From assembly GCF_039543665.1 (NCBI RefSeq), contig NZ_BAABKE010000003.1:1-64000 (forward strand): DNA of 64,000 nucleotides, written 5' to 3'. The DNA is from Wohlfahrtiimonas larvae. Its GTDB lineage: Bacteria; Pseudomonadota; Gammaproteobacteria; Cardiobacteriales; Wohlfahrtiimonadaceae. The position numbers were made by a program, and so were the translations under genes. The notes under the pieces were generated by a model. That model did no database searches. It worked only from the letters and a program-made list of their open reading frames with translations, and was not told where the DNA came from. Below, piece after piece: positions 16,152 through 25,754 of this stretch. Within the stretch, counting starts at the first letter, position 1, and each line of letters starts with the position of its first letter.

Positions 16152-18113
16152 ATGTCACTCATTGAACTAAAAAATATTACGAGATCTTTTAAATCAGGAG
16201 AGACGTCAATACAAATTTTAAAAGGCATTGATCTAACTATTCAAGAAGGTGAGATGGTTGCTATTATTGGTGCCTCAGGTTCAGGGAAATCAACATTAAT
16301 GAATATATTAGGATGTTTAGATAAAGCATCCTCTGGTGATTATATATTCCACGGTGAAAATATTGGACAATATGAAGATGATCAATTGGCTAAGTTACGC
16401 CGTGAACATTTTGGCTTTATTTTTCAACGTTATCATCTTTTATCTACACTCAATGCCGAAGGCAATGCTGAAGTACCTGCTATCTATGCTGGTTTTTCCC
16501 CAATACAACGCAAATCACGTGCAGAGGCATTACTTGCAGCACTGGGATTACAAGAACGTCTAAAATACTATCCAACACAATTATCAGGTGGACAACAACA
16601 ACGTGTAAGTATTGCTCGTGCACTGATGAATGGTGGAGAAGTCATTTTAGCTGATGAACCAACAGGTGCACTAGATAGTGAAAGTGGCCAACAAGTACTA
16701 AAAATATTACAAGAGCTTAATCAAGCAGGTCATACAATTATTCTTGTCACACATGATAAAGATGTCGCCAACCATGCAACAAGAATCATTGAGTTAAAAG
16801 ATGGAGAAGTATTAGAAGATCGACCTAATACACCTCCTCCTATTCAAACTTCTAATCATGAACCAGTTCATCTACCACAACTCAGTCAGAAAAAAAATAC
16901 AGAGTGGTTATTACTGTTAGATCGTATTATCAATGCATTTAGAATGGCCCTTATTTCCATGTCTATGCAACGTATGCGAACATTTTTAACCATGTTAGGT
17001 ATCATCATTGGTATCGCTTCGGTTGTTCTTGTGATCGCTTTAGGCCAAGGAACCATGAATCAAATTCTGAGTAATATTAATTCTATGGGTACCAGCACAT
17101 TAACCATTTACCCTGGTAGTGGCTTTGGTGATGCACGTTCAGGCCGAGTACGGAGCTTAACACCGAATGACGTCAATTTTCTCAGTGAACAATCCTTTAT
17201 CAAAAATGTTACACCTGTTGTCAATACCACAGCATTGGCTCGCTTTGGCAATTTAGAAAAGAATGTTTCCGTGATGGGTGTCGGCACACAATATTTTGAT
17301 ACTGAAGGCTATACTCCATCTGAAGGAATTTTCTTTGATGAAGAAAGCGAAGAAAATCTCAGTTTAGATGTCGTCATTGATGAAGCAACAAGGGATGAGC
17401 TCTTTGCTGACCATACTAACCCGATCGGTGAAGTCATCACACTCAATCGTTTACCTATGCGAGTCATTGGTATTGCAACATCGAAAAACCAACGATCTGG
17501 TGGATATAGCAATTTAACTGTTTTCATGCCCTATTCTACTGCTATGAAACGATTATTAGGACAAAGTTATCTCCGCAATATTACAGTCACAGTACACGAT
17601 CATATCAATATGAAACTTGCAGAACAAACTTTAACAACCTTAATGATTCAATTACATGGCGCAAAAGATTTCTTTATATTTACAGCAGATTCATTCAAAG
17701 AACTCGTAGAAGAAACGACATTTGTTATGCGATTCTTGATCTTCTCTATTGCCATGATTTCATTGGTTGTCGGTGGTATTGGTGTTATGAATATCATGTT
17801 AGTTTCTGTTGCTGAACGAACTAAAGAAATTGGCATGCGCATGGCAGTAGGTGCACGAAAAAGCGATATCTCTATGCAGTTTTTAATCGAAGCTGTCTTA
17901 GTTTGTCTTTTAGGTGGTTGTGCTGGTATTTTAGTTGCGTACATTGCAGGCTATGGCATTAACCAATTAGAGCTAGATTTAAGTGTTGGTTTCTCATTAA
18001 TATCAATCGTTGTTGCAATAGGTGCATCCACCGCAATTGGTGTGATATTTGGTTATTTTCCTGCGCGCAGAGCTGCACAATTAGCTCCCATTGAGGCACT
18101 AGAAAGATCATAA
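16152..18113 (+). CDS. macB: Macrolide export ATP-binding/permease protein MacB
   Basis: A 653-residue ABC transporter of the type VII (MacB) class, close to E. coli MacB (648). The N-terminal ATPase has Walker A GASGSGKST (about 41-49), the signature LSGGQQQR and Walker B VILADEPTGALD. A first membrane helix follows at about residue 280, then a large periplasmic domain (about 300-525) and three C-terminal FtsX helices ending ARRAAQLAPIEALE. It drives MacA-coupled export of macrolides, toxins or lipopeptides from the periplasm. Confidence 0.95.
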   Translation: MSLIELKNITRSFKSGETSIQILKGIDLTIQEGEMVAIIGASGSGKSTLMNILGCLDKASSGDYIFHGENIGQYEDDQLAKLRREHFGFIFQRYHLLSTLNAEGNAEVPAIYAGFSPIQRKSRAEALLAALGLQERLKYYPTQLSGGQQQRVSIARALMNGGEVILADEPTGALDSESGQQVLKILQELNQAGHTIILVTHDKDVANHATRIIELKDGEVLEDRPNTPPPIQTSNHEPVHLPQLSQKKNTEWLLLLDRIINAFRMALISMSMQRMRTFLTMLGIIIGIASVVLVIALGQGTMNQILSNINSMGTSTLTIYPGSGFGDARSGRVRSLTPNDVNFLSEQSFIKNVTPVVNTTALARFGNLEKNVSVMGVGTQYFDTEGYTPSEGIFFDEESEENLSLDVVIDEATRDELFADHTNPIGEVITLNRLPMRVIGIATSKNQRSGGYSNLTVFMPYSTAMKRLLGQSYLRNITVTVHDHINMKLAEQTLTTLMIQLHGAKDFFIFTADSFKELVEETTFVMRFLIFSIAMISLVVGGIGVMNIMLVSVAERTKEIGMRMAVGARKSDISMQFLIEAVLVCLLGGCAGILVAYIAGYGINQLELDLSVGFSLISIVVAIGASTAIGVIFGYFPARRAAQLAPIEALERS

Positions 18114-18150
18114 AATAAAGGCTCTCTTTCATAAGAAGAGAGCCTTTATT
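18114..18150. terminator. Bidirectional terminator between macB and the LysM-FecR gene
   Basis: A perfect 15-base stem (18114-18128 with 18136-18150, core GGCTCTCTT) with a 7-base loop, A-rich on the left and T-rich on the right. It lies between converging genes and should serve both. Confidence 0.9.
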
Positions 18151-18171
18151 AACCAATATCATACCCAAATA

Positions 18172-19821
18172 TTAAGGTTTAATCTTTTCTGAAACTGATT
18201 GTATATCTAAAACTTCAAATTGATGAGGTAAACCCCATTCACTCACATAACCATCACTGGCTGTAGATTGAATTCTAAAAAAGTAAATTCCAGGTACTAA
18301 ATTCTCAACGAATAATTGATTATCTGATAATGACTGTTCTAATAAAACTTTTTCAAAAGCAATATTATCAGAAATCTGAATCAGATACTGAGTCCCTTCT
18401 TCTAAAGCTGCCCATTCTAATTGAATGTCCGCAGTTTTAACATTAGCCTTTTCTAAATTTGGATCTTCTAATAGAATTCTAAAATCCTTAATCGCTGAAA
18501 ATGGTCCACGTTTTCCATTTTCATCAATCGATGCGACGCGCCAAAAATAAATACCTGATAATAAGTCCTCAGGCTTATAAGTTGGTTCCGACAAATTATC
18601 TGCATCAATCACGATATCTCTAAAATTATTATCTCTTGCAACTTGTAGATAAAAAGTTTTTGCCTCATCATTGGCTTTATCCCACGTAAACGTTAAATGG
18701 CGCAATAGAACCTTTTCATCTTGTGCAGGCGTTGTAAGCACAGCAGCAAAAGGACGAGCATTTAAAATAAACTCATACTTCCCGGGCTGGCCTGTTACAC
18801 CGTTTTGATCAATAGCACTAATCATTGCTTGATAACGACCATCAGGCAAGTCATTACCTAATAATACATTACCTTCTGAGCGCATGCTAGAAACTGCATC
18901 TTGTTCGTCACTCCCCACAGGAATAATTTTTGTAGCATAACCTGTAACATTATCAATTGCTTCTACATCAATTTTAATTGGTACTGCTTCAATTAATTGA
19001 GGAAAATTAGCAAATTCAGGTGCTGGCAACATTTCGACCTGCTTACTTTCACCATCTTTAGAAATAATGATCGCTTGACCTGCTACTAATTCTGCCACGG
19101 CATCACTTTGTGCTTTTGTAGCAACTTTACCTGTGACAACTTCAGTCACGCTATCTTCATTATCAAATCCCATCCGAAACACTGTGCCTCGTACAGAAGT
19201 GGTTGCAGTTGCAGTTTTGACTTCATAATTTGTATTAGAAATTGGGCTCGAATATACTCGATTCTCTAAACGACCTTTATCCAATTGCAATTTAATATCA
19301 CTTAAAGAACCATCCCCTAATGCGATTAAATCATTCAAAATAAGCTCACTATTGCTTTGTAACAATAAACGAGAACCATCTTTAAATAAAATTGTCGCTA
19401 AACCATCATCGCCCGTTAGAATTACATCACCTGTGACTAAAACTAAATTATCTTTCTCTGTAAAATCTTGGCCAAATTCTAAAGTCTGTTGATTACTATT
19501 AACCACCTTCACAGCACCAATAGCACTCACTAAAGTTGCCGTTGACTGGTTAGTTTTTAACCATTTTCTAGGTACTTTAATTAAAGTACCTGGTTCAATA
19601 TAATCATCATTTGGGAGTTGATTGATTTTCTTTAAGTCTATCCATAATTTAATGCTATGTAGATGGCGCTGTGCGATATTCCACAAACTATCACCTGGAA
19701 TAGTCTTATATAGAAAAATATCCTCATCAGATTGAGTTTGATCTACCTCTGCCGAGGCAACAGAAAACAGTAACGCTAATGCCACCATCATTTGAAGCCA
19801 TATTTTAATTATAGTTTTCAT
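18172..19821 (-). CDS. LysM and FecR domain envelope protein with C-terminal Fn3-like repeats
   Basis: A 549-residue exported protein. A signal peptide (residues 1-24, ending VASA) is followed by a LysM peptidoglycan-binding domain (about 36-84, IPGDSLWNIAQRHLHSIKLW to GTLIKVP), a FecR domain (about 97-260; GDVILTGDDGLATILFKDGS and TATATTSVRGTVFRMG are hallmark stretches) and two or more fibronectin-like units (about 355-545; FTWDKANDEAKTFYLQVA, GIYFFRIQS). This domain set is known from periplasmic or cell-surface proteins of gammaproteobacteria; their function is not established. Last gene of the minus-strand run with mlaFE, 33 bases after mlaE. Confidence 0.85.
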   Translation of the reverse strand: MKTIIKIWLQMMVALALLFSVASAEVDQTQSDEDIFLYKTIPGDSLWNIAQRHLHSIKLWIDLKKINQLPNDDYIEPGTLIKVPRKWLKTNQSTATLVSAIGAVKVVNSNQQTLEFGQDFTEKDNLVLVTGDVILTGDDGLATILFKDGSRLLLQSNSELILNDLIALGDGSLSDIKLQLDKGRLENRVYSSPISNTNYEVKTATATTSVRGTVFRMGFDNEDSVTEVVTGKVATKAQSDAVAELVAGQAIIISKDGESKQVEMLPAPEFANFPQLIEAVPIKIDVEAIDNVTGYATKIIPVGSDEQDAVSSMRSEGNVLLGNDLPDGRYQAMISAIDQNGVTGQPGKYEFILNARPFAAVLTTPAQDEKVLLRHLTFTWDKANDEAKTFYLQVARDNNFRDIVIDADNLSEPTYKPEDLLSGIYFWRVASIDENGKRGPFSAIKDFRILLEDPNLEKANVKTADIQLEWAALEEGTQYLIQISDNIAFEKVLLEQSLSDNQLFVENLVPGIYFFRIQSTASDGYVSEWGLPHQFEVLDIQSVSEKIKP

Positions 19822-19854
19822 AATTTTTATCCTTTGTACCTATTATGCTAATAT

Positions 19855-20631
19855 TTATTTAAATAATAATGCTGTTAGTAAAAAGTCTGCTGCTAATACA
19901 AATAATGAGGCTTTCACCACTGTTGCCGTAGTTGAATTAGCGATACCACTTGAAGTCGCACCACCCACTAAACCTTCACGCAATGCAACTAAATTACAAA
20001 TCAATCCAAATACTATACTTTTTATAATGACACCATTAAAAATATCATCATAAAAAACAACAGATGATTGCATCTGTGACCAATAACCACCGCCATCTAA
20101 ACCCAACACGTCAACTGCAATATAATAACTTCCTAAAATACCAATATCTGAAAACAAAATTGTCAATATTGGCACAACAATAATACCAGCCATTAAACGT
20201 GGTAATAAAATATAACGGTACGGATCCACAGCCATCATTTCATAACTCGACCATTGCTCTGTAGCTCTCATTAGACCGATTTCGGCCGTTAATGATGAAC
20301 ATGCCCGCCCTGTATATAATAGCGCAGTAAACACTGATGCTAACTCACGAAAGAGCGCCAATGCTGTAACTGTCCCCACGGAAGCTTCTGCACCAAAACG
20401 TACCAAGTTCACATAACCTTGAAAGGCTAATACCATACCGATAAATAGCCCTGATAGTAAGATTATAGGTAATGACAAAATACCTAATTGATAGACTTGA
20501 CGAACAAATAAACTTGGCTTCTGAAATAGATAGGTAAAATGGCGGATGATCGCAAAAAAGAAAACAACGCTATCTCCTAACGAACTGATCAACCGTATTG
20601 TTTTTTGCCCAATTGCTTCAATAAACTTCAT
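19855..20631 (-). CDS. mlaE: Phospholipid ABC transporter permease MlaE
   Basis: A 258-residue permease of the MlaE/YrbE family with about five membrane helices. Typical motifs are LPIILLSGLFIGMVLAFQGY, FRELASVFTALLYTGRACSS and ATEQWSSYEMMAVDPYRYIL. In E. coli MlaE works with MlaF, the ring protein MlaD, MlaB and periplasmic MlaC in moving phospholipids between inner and outer membranes. Here the ATPase gene precedes it with a 4-base overlap, but mlaD, mlaC and mlaB are absent; the next gene is the LysM-FecR protein. Confidence 0.92.
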   Translation of the reverse strand: MKFIEAIGQKTIRLISSLGDSVVFFFAIIRHFTYLFQKPSLFVRQVYQLGILSLPIILLSGLFIGMVLAFQGYVNLVRFGAEASVGTVTALALFRELASVFTALLYTGRACSSLTAEIGLMRATEQWSSYEMMAVDPYRYILLPRLMAGIIVVPILTILFSDIGILGSYYIAVDVLGLDGGGYWSQMQSSVVFYDDIFNGVIIKSIVFGLICNLVALREGLVGGATSSGIANSTTATVVKASLFVLAADFLLTALLFK

Positions 20632-21419
20632 GATAATAACTCATCCTTCAAAGCAGTTGTGGGTAAATTAAATGGCACAGGCCCATCTGATAAACCTTGT
20701 ATGAACTGTTGAACCCAAATATTTTGATCAGCTTTGATCTCTTCTGCAGTACCATGTGCAATAATTTTACCACCGCTTAAAATGTAAACGTAATCGGCAA
20801 TACTTAGTACTTCTTCAACATCATGAGAAACAATAATACTAGTTAAATCCAAAGCATCATTCAGATTTTTAATCAAACGTATTAACACACCCATAGAGAT
20901 AGGATCTTGTCCTGTGAAGGGCTCATCATATAATAATAACTGAGGGTCTAAGGCGATCGCACGCGCTAAAGCAACACGGCGAGCCTGCCCTCCTGAAAGA
21001 GAGGAAGGTTTAGCATCTTTCAATGCCCTTAAGCCAACAGCCTCCAATTTCAATAGAACCAAAGTATTAATCAGCTCTTCAGACAACTGAGTATGCTCAC
21101 GCAATGCAAAGGCTACATTATCAAAAACTGACATATCAGTAAATAATGCACCTGATTGAAACAATAGCCCCATTTGCTTGCGTAAATCAAATAACTGATT
21201 ACGAGATAATTGTTCTAAGTTTTTCCCCATGACTGTAATCTCACCTGACTGAGGTAAAATTTGTTTAGTCATTAGTTTTAATAAAGTTGTTTTTCCTGTC
21301 CCTGACGGTCCCATTACTGCGGTAATTTTACCTTTAGGAATGGTGACAGAAATATTATCAAAAATGATACGCTGTCCAAACGATAGCGAAACATCCTTTA
21401 AGCTGATCATTTCAGACAT
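20628..21419 (-). CDS. mlaF: Phospholipid ABC transporter ATPase MlaF
   Basis: A 263-residue ATPase (E. coli MlaF 269). Walker A GPSGTGKTT (about 36-44), Q-loop in LLFQSGALFTDMSVFDNVAF, a variant signature LSGGQARR, Walker B LLLYDEPFTGQDP and switch His in IIVSHDVEEV. The GALFTDMSVFDNVAFALREH stretch is diagnostic for the MlaF/YrbF group. Partner permease MlaE overlaps downstream. The Hpt protein gene ends 8 bases upstream, so it is probably transcribed with the chemosensory-like genes. Confidence 0.93.
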   Translation of the reverse strand: MSEMISLKDVSLSFGQRIIFDNISVTIPKGKITAVMGPSGTGKTTLLKLMTKQILPQSGEITVMGKNLEQLSRNQLFDLRKQMGLLFQSGALFTDMSVFDNVAFALREHTQLSEELINTLVLLKLEAVGLRALKDAKPSSLSGGQARRVALARAIALDPQLLLYDEPFTGQDPISMGVLIRLIKNLNDALDLTSIIVSHDVEEVLSIADYVYILSGGKIIAHGTAEEIKADQNIWVQQFIQGLSDGPVPFNLPTTALKDELLS

Positions 21420-21427
21420 TCAGACTC

Positions 21428-23212
21428 CTAACTATGCTTTTGCAAAAATGCTCTAAATTGCTCAATAATACCAATAAATGCCTGATGATATAAATCTATT
21501 TTAGCTGCATCATAATTATGATTAGTGCGCATATTATTCTCTAGTGCCGTTGCTAAGTGTACAACATCATCTAATCCCACAATATTTGCATTACCGCGAA
21601 AAGTATGTGCAATACGTATCAAATCCTCATAGGACTTTTCATCAATAGGATGTTTCATAATTTCATTAAATTCGACTTCTAGACTTCCTAAGTCATCTGA
21701 AAATGCATTAATTAGATCTTGATCAAAATCTGGCACAGTAGTAATCATTGAAATACTATCTTGATGTTTTTGTAAAATCACTTTGGCATCATGGATAACA
21801 TCCTCAGCAACTTCACGATTTTCAAAATTCATATTACTAATATATTCGATCGCCAGAGTGACCTCTAATAAATCTTCTTTAGATAAAGCCACCAAAATAA
21901 ATTCATCCACAAAGTATCGTGTTAAACCATGAGCAATGGACAACATTGTTTCTGCTTTAACTGTATCAAATAAGCTCTGCTGTAGTTTTTTCAACTCATC
22001 CACATCTTTATTATTCATGGTTTGCTCACGAATCTTACGATATTGAGAGACAAATAACTTTAATGCGGACTGCTTCGCACTGATATAAGCCCAATTTTTA
22101 GTTTCATTATAAGATAATGGTACCGTTTGGCTACGATGGCTCCATAAATCAGATAAAAAGGACTCTAATACCCAAAACTCACTTACTATTTCATTAAACT
22201 GAACATTGTCTACAGGAGCCTCAATTAATTGGCGGAACGATTTCAATAGATCATCAGTCAATAATGACAAGCGTTTCAATCCCATAAAACTCAAAACATT
22301 AATTAGTTTTTCTAAAAATGGCAGTGAATCTGCTAAACGTAAACGCTGGGCTTGATCTAAATAAACTCGCTCTAATTGTTCATGAATTTTGACAAGTTCA
22401 TCTTTCAATGCAGATCCAAAACGCTTATAAACTAATGGTGAAATTGAATAAACATCTTGCATTAATACGTTATTCTCTATGAAATCCGTACCTTCATTTA
22501 AAGAATGGATCACTTTAACAAGATCGTCACAAATTTCTGTATCAATGTTATTTTTAGCTAACAGCTGAGACAATCTGCCATCTAGCTGCGCCAAAATTCT
22601 ATGTGTATCCACATTACAAGTTTGCTCATTTTTTAATAATGCTTGCACATAAAATGATAACAATAGCCAATCTCTAGCATTCAAAACAGGTAATACTGAA
22701 GAAATATCACGACTCAATGCATTTAAAGCATTCAATGGCACTATTTTGTCTGTATTTTTTATCAATGATAACAGTTGTCGCTGATAGAGTGTTCTCAAAA
22801 CCTTTAATAAGGTGACATTAATTTCATCATGAGCTTTATCATCTATATCACTGCTATAGTCAGTAACAATTTCAGCTTCAATGATCAGACCTGAATCCAT
22901 AAAATCATCAATGCTTTGCTCTAAAATTAGACAATAACGTAACAAAAAGTCTTCAGCTGCATCTTCACCAAAGGCCGATAGCTCTGGTACTTTCTCCAAA
23001 GCCTGTTGTGTATAATTTACAGCCTTTTGCCAATTCAAGACCGCAAAGACATTAGAGATTTCCTCTAAAGCAATACTAATATTATCTTTTTCTTGCTCTT
23101 CATCATCTGAGTTTTCTAACAGAGTTTCTAATGTATCACGCAAACTTTGCACAATATTTTTTAACTCTTCAACCACTTCTGCATCAGTTAGTTCAATTAC
23201 ATTATCACTCAT
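21428..23212 (-). CDS. ChpA-like protein with Hpt domain, lacking kinase core
   Basis: A 594-residue, largely helical acidic protein without signal peptide. The C-terminal 90 residues form a histidine phosphotransfer domain: IAHTFRGNANIVGLDDVVHLA with His536 in the H-T-x-R-G context. The preceding region has no CheA dimerisation, ATP-binding (N and G boxes), CheW or receiver domain. It resembles the N-terminal part of ChpA of the type IV pilus Pil-Chp system, which holds serial FimL-like and Hpt units. Located between a PilJ-like receptor (2-base gap) and mlaF. Most likely a phosphotransfer or docking protein; the ChpA relationship is inferred from neighbours and the Hpt motif. Confidence 0.6.
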   Translation of the reverse strand: MSDNVIELTDAEVVEELKNIVQSLRDTLETLLENSDDEEQEKDNISIALEEISNVFAVLNWQKAVNYTQQALEKVPELSAFGEDAAEDFLLRYCLILEQSIDDFMDSGLIIEAEIVTDYSSDIDDKAHDEINVTLLKVLRTLYQRQLLSLIKNTDKIVPLNALNALSRDISSVLPVLNARDWLLLSFYVQALLKNEQTCNVDTHRILAQLDGRLSQLLAKNNIDTEICDDLVKVIHSLNEGTDFIENNVLMQDVYSISPLVYKRFGSALKDELVKIHEQLERVYLDQAQRLRLADSLPFLEKLINVLSFMGLKRLSLLTDDLLKSFRQLIEAPVDNVQFNEIVSEFWVLESFLSDLWSHRSQTVPLSYNETKNWAYISAKQSALKLFVSQYRKIREQTMNNKDVDELKKLQQSLFDTVKAETMLSIAHGLTRYFVDEFILVALSKEDLLEVTLAIEYISNMNFENREVAEDVIHDAKVILQKHQDSISMITTVPDFDQDLINAFSDDLGSLEVEFNEIMKHPIDEKSYEDLIRIAHTFRGNANIVGLDDVVHLATALENNMRTNHNYDAAKIDLYHQAFIGIIEQFRAFLQKHS

Positions 23213-23214
23213 TA

Positions 23215-24729
23215 TTATTCCTTCAAGTCTCTATTTAACTGATCAATTTCTGAAATAATTAACATCAATTCTTCTTCAACTTCACGGTATGCGACCACCG
23301 AGTCATTTGTATTACTGACAACATTAGAAAAAAATTCATCAATCAATAATGAACAATGTTTCATGCCAATTAATTCTTTCTTCTGTTCTGTAAAAAATTG
23401 CAGCTGACCTTTTAAAGTTGTTCTCAACTCATCTAAATTAGCATTTAGCTCCCCCTGCTTTAACAAGGATAAATCATGAGTTAAGGCTTGCTCTAAATAA
23501 TCGTAAGTTCGCTCCATTTCCTTTACTAAATAATTAAAACTTGTTGCAGATTGACGAACTTCTCTACCTTTATTCAAAATACGCTCACTTTCATCATTCA
23601 AAGAAGTAATGATTGATAACTGAGGCAACAAACGATTACGCAAAATAATAAATCGCTCAACAATGGCCATAACTTCATCAATTCTCTGCCCTCTTGCATC
23701 TTTTTCTGATGCAATCGATAAACGAGATCGATTTAATCTTAAAAATAAAAATGAGAAAATAATAAAAAATAACACCGTGCCAATTGAAGCGACTAATGAA
23801 ATTAAGAACACCGACTGATTAGTCACCTGAATATATGACTGTTGAGAAACATATGCGTGGTCAATCGTTGCTTGTAATAAACTTTGAATATGATCTTTTT
23901 CTTCTTGTAACCGTGTTTTCATTTGATTCAACATCATAATGCCACTAGCATCTTTAATTAGATTAGAAACGTCTCTAGCCAATTGATTAAAAATAAATTG
24001 TGATTCAATAATATTTTCTTCTTCTAGCGTTCCTTTAATGCTCTGTATCGCATCTGCTGGAGAACCCAACATTAAAACATTTAAACCTTTTTGAACTACC
24101 GATAAACTATCTGTCAGCTCTGAAATGGTTTTAATATCCATTTGTGATTGACTATTAATCATACGTGTAATATTGGCATGTAAATTAACAACTGAATTTG
24201 CCAATCGATCAATATATCTCACTGTTTCTAAACTCACAGAGCGTGCCTCTGAAAGCTGCTGAGAAACTGATAATAATGTTTGATATAAAGATTGACTTGC
24301 GCTATCTACACGCAATTTTAATTGAATGGCATCATTCATAGTATCTAGCGTAATTGATTGCTCAGACACTTGTTGCTTAAAGCCATTCCATATCACTTGA
24401 ACATTATGTACTTCATCACTAGCAACACTATTTAAAATATCAGTCACACTTTGAATTTTATCCTTCAACAAGGTTTCACTTAAATGCCCACCTTGGGTTT
24501 GGACACTAATATAACTGTCGATATCTCTAATAGCATCATAAGCTTGAGACAATTTTTCAACATCCTGATTCGTTTGATATTTTGGCAAACTAATAAATGC
24601 AAAAATAATAAATCCTACTAACAAAATGCCAAAAACAAAGAAAGCCATTGCAATTTGCTTTCTTTGTTTTTCATAAGGATTATGAATTGGCTGGCTAGTA
24701 ATAGTCACAGCTTCACTCTCTTCAATCAC
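23215..24729 (-). CDS. PilJ-like membrane receptor without MCP signalling tip
   Basis: A 504-residue two-helix membrane protein: helix 1 at residues about 26-48, a helical periplasmic domain of about 260 residues, helix 2 at about 307-331 and a 170-residue cytoplasmic coiled-coil tail. The topology and place beside pilG suggest PilJ, the methyl-accepting receptor for type IV pili. The highly conserved chemoreceptor hairpin tip (family pattern E..A..TN.LALNA.IEAARAGE) is missing from the tail, so it cannot couple to CheW/CheA in the usual way. Starts 14 bases after the receiver gene. Confidence 0.6.
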   Translation of the reverse strand: MIEESEAVTITSQPIHNPYEKQRKQIAMAFFVFGILLVGFIIFAFISLPKYQTNQDVEKLSQAYDAIRDIDSYISVQTQGGHLSETLLKDKIQSVTDILNSVASDEVHNVQVIWNGFKQQVSEQSITLDTMNDAIQLKLRVDSASQSLYQTLLSVSQQLSEARSVSLETVRYIDRLANSVVNLHANITRMINSQSQMDIKTISELTDSLSVVQKGLNVLMLGSPADAIQSIKGTLEEENIIESQFIFNQLARDVSNLIKDASGIMMLNQMKTRLQEEKDHIQSLLQATIDHAYVSQQSYIQVTNQSVFLISLVASIGTVLFFIIFSFLFLRLNRSRLSIASEKDARGQRIDEVMAIVERFIILRNRLLPQLSIITSLNDESERILNKGREVRQSATSFNYLVKEMERTYDYLEQALTHDLSLLKQGELNANLDELRTTLKGQLQFFTEQKKELIGMKHCSLLIDEFFSNVVSNTNDSVVAYREVEEELMLIISEIDQLNRDLKE

Positions 24730-24743
24730 AGAAAAAACCTTTA

Positions 24744-25115
24744 TTATTTAAATTTTTCGATGACGCTGATTAAATCATCACGAGTGAATGGCTTAGTAAT
24801 AAATGCATCACAGCCTGCTAATTGACCGCGCGCTTTATCAAAAGCACCATCCTTACTAGTCAACATAATCACTGGCGTTTTAGATAGCTCTGATGGTGAA
24901 CCTTTAATGATTTGACAAGTATCATATCCATCTAAATTTGGCATCATGACATCCATAAAAATTAAGTTTGGCTTAACTTCTTCTAGATGAGACAAAGCAT
25001 TAAAACCATCAATCTCTGAAACAACATCAAATCCCTCCTTAGATAAGATCAATTCTGCTGTTTTACGAACAGTACTACTATCGTCAACCACCATGATTTT
25101 AAAATTATTTGCCAT
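24744..25115 (-). CDS. pilG: PilG-like single-domain response regulator
   Basis: A 123-residue CheY-like receiver. Asp11-Asp12 and the phospho-acceptor Asp55 (LIFMDVMMPNLDGY), Thr86 (VIMLTSKDG) and Lys108 (ITKPF) are all present. The segment SKDGAFDKARGQLAGCDAF matches the PilG signature of Pseudomonas Pil-Chp systems closely, distinguishing it from generic CheY. PilG promotes pilus extension and cAMP production there. Here no kinase is encoded nearby; a phosphate source could be the Hpt protein downstream or an unlinked kinase (inference). Confidence 0.8.
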   Translation of the reverse strand: MANNFKIMVVDDSSTVRKTAELILSKEGFDVVSEIDGFNALSHLEEVKPNLIFMDVMMPNLDGYDTCQIIKGSPSELSKTPVIMLTSKDGAFDKARGQLAGCDAFITKPFTRDDLISVIEKFK

Positions 25116-25187
25116 TGTTATATTCCATTATCTAACTTGCAGAGAAACTATTATAGGGGGTCATTATATCTATAATTTTGACTTTCA

Positions 25188-25700
25188 CTATGCCTTTTCT
25201 TCAAATTTATCACGCAAATACCTAAATAACAAAGTTCTACTACGAGATTTTCCACCTTTTTTGATCTCGTTAATAGAATTACGAACTAATTGGCGCATAT
25301 ACTGAAAATCAATTTCCTCCAATTGCTCAACAATTTCATTATTAACAGAGGAATCTTGATTAAGTAAACGCTCAACTTTATTCTCTACCCACTTCTCCAC
25401 CATTTTTTGCTGTTCACTGCCTGAACGCATATATTCTAATCGCTTTGCCAAGCGCGCATAATCTTCATCATCAAATTGGCGCATTAACTTACCAATTAAT
25501 TGCTTCTGACGCTTTAAAGATGAATCATTACGCATCTCTTGTGCTAACAACACTGCATCTAATAAAGTATCAGGTAAATCCAAGCTCTCTAAATCATTTT
25601 TAGACAACTGAATTAAAGTCGTGCCCAATGCCTGCTTCGCATCCGCCTCTCTCTTTAATTGGCTCTTACTTGGACCATAATCAAATTCATCTTCATGCAT
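25188..25700 (-). CDS. darP: Ribosome biogenesis factor DarP (YjgA, DUF615)
   Basis: A 170-residue acidic-basic protein of the YjgA family, associated with late 50S subunit assembly. The opening DEFDYGPSKSQLKREADA, the middle LAQEMRNDSSLKRQKQLIGKLMRQ and the C-terminal QYMRQLVRNSINE are family hallmarks. Preceded by a GAGGAGAAAT ribosome site. Length agrees with E. coli YjgA (183). The receiver gene begins 72 bases downstream on the same strand, so darP may share its promoter with the chemosensory-like genes. Confidence 0.92.
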   Translation of the reverse strand: MHEDEFDYGPSKSQLKREADAKQALGTTLIQLSKNDLESLDLPDTLLDAVLLAQEMRNDSSLKRQKQLIGKLMRQFDDEDYARLAKRLEYMRSGSEQQKMVEKWVENKVERLLNQDSSVNNEIVEQLEEIDFQYMRQLVRNSINEIKKGGKSRSRTLLFRYLRDKFEEKA

Positions 25701-25720
25701 GTTTATTTCTCCTCATAGCA

Positions 25721-25746
25721 AAAAGCCTGCAACAAAGTGCAGGCTT
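25721..25746 (-). terminator. Terminator of the tRNA-Glu/Ala operon
   Basis: AAGCCTGCA and TGCAGGCTT pair around a 6-base loop, with A residues at the left forming a short T-rich tail on the minus strand. It lies 9 bases after the last tRNA. Confidence 0.8.
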
Positions 25747-25754
25747 CTAAAATA

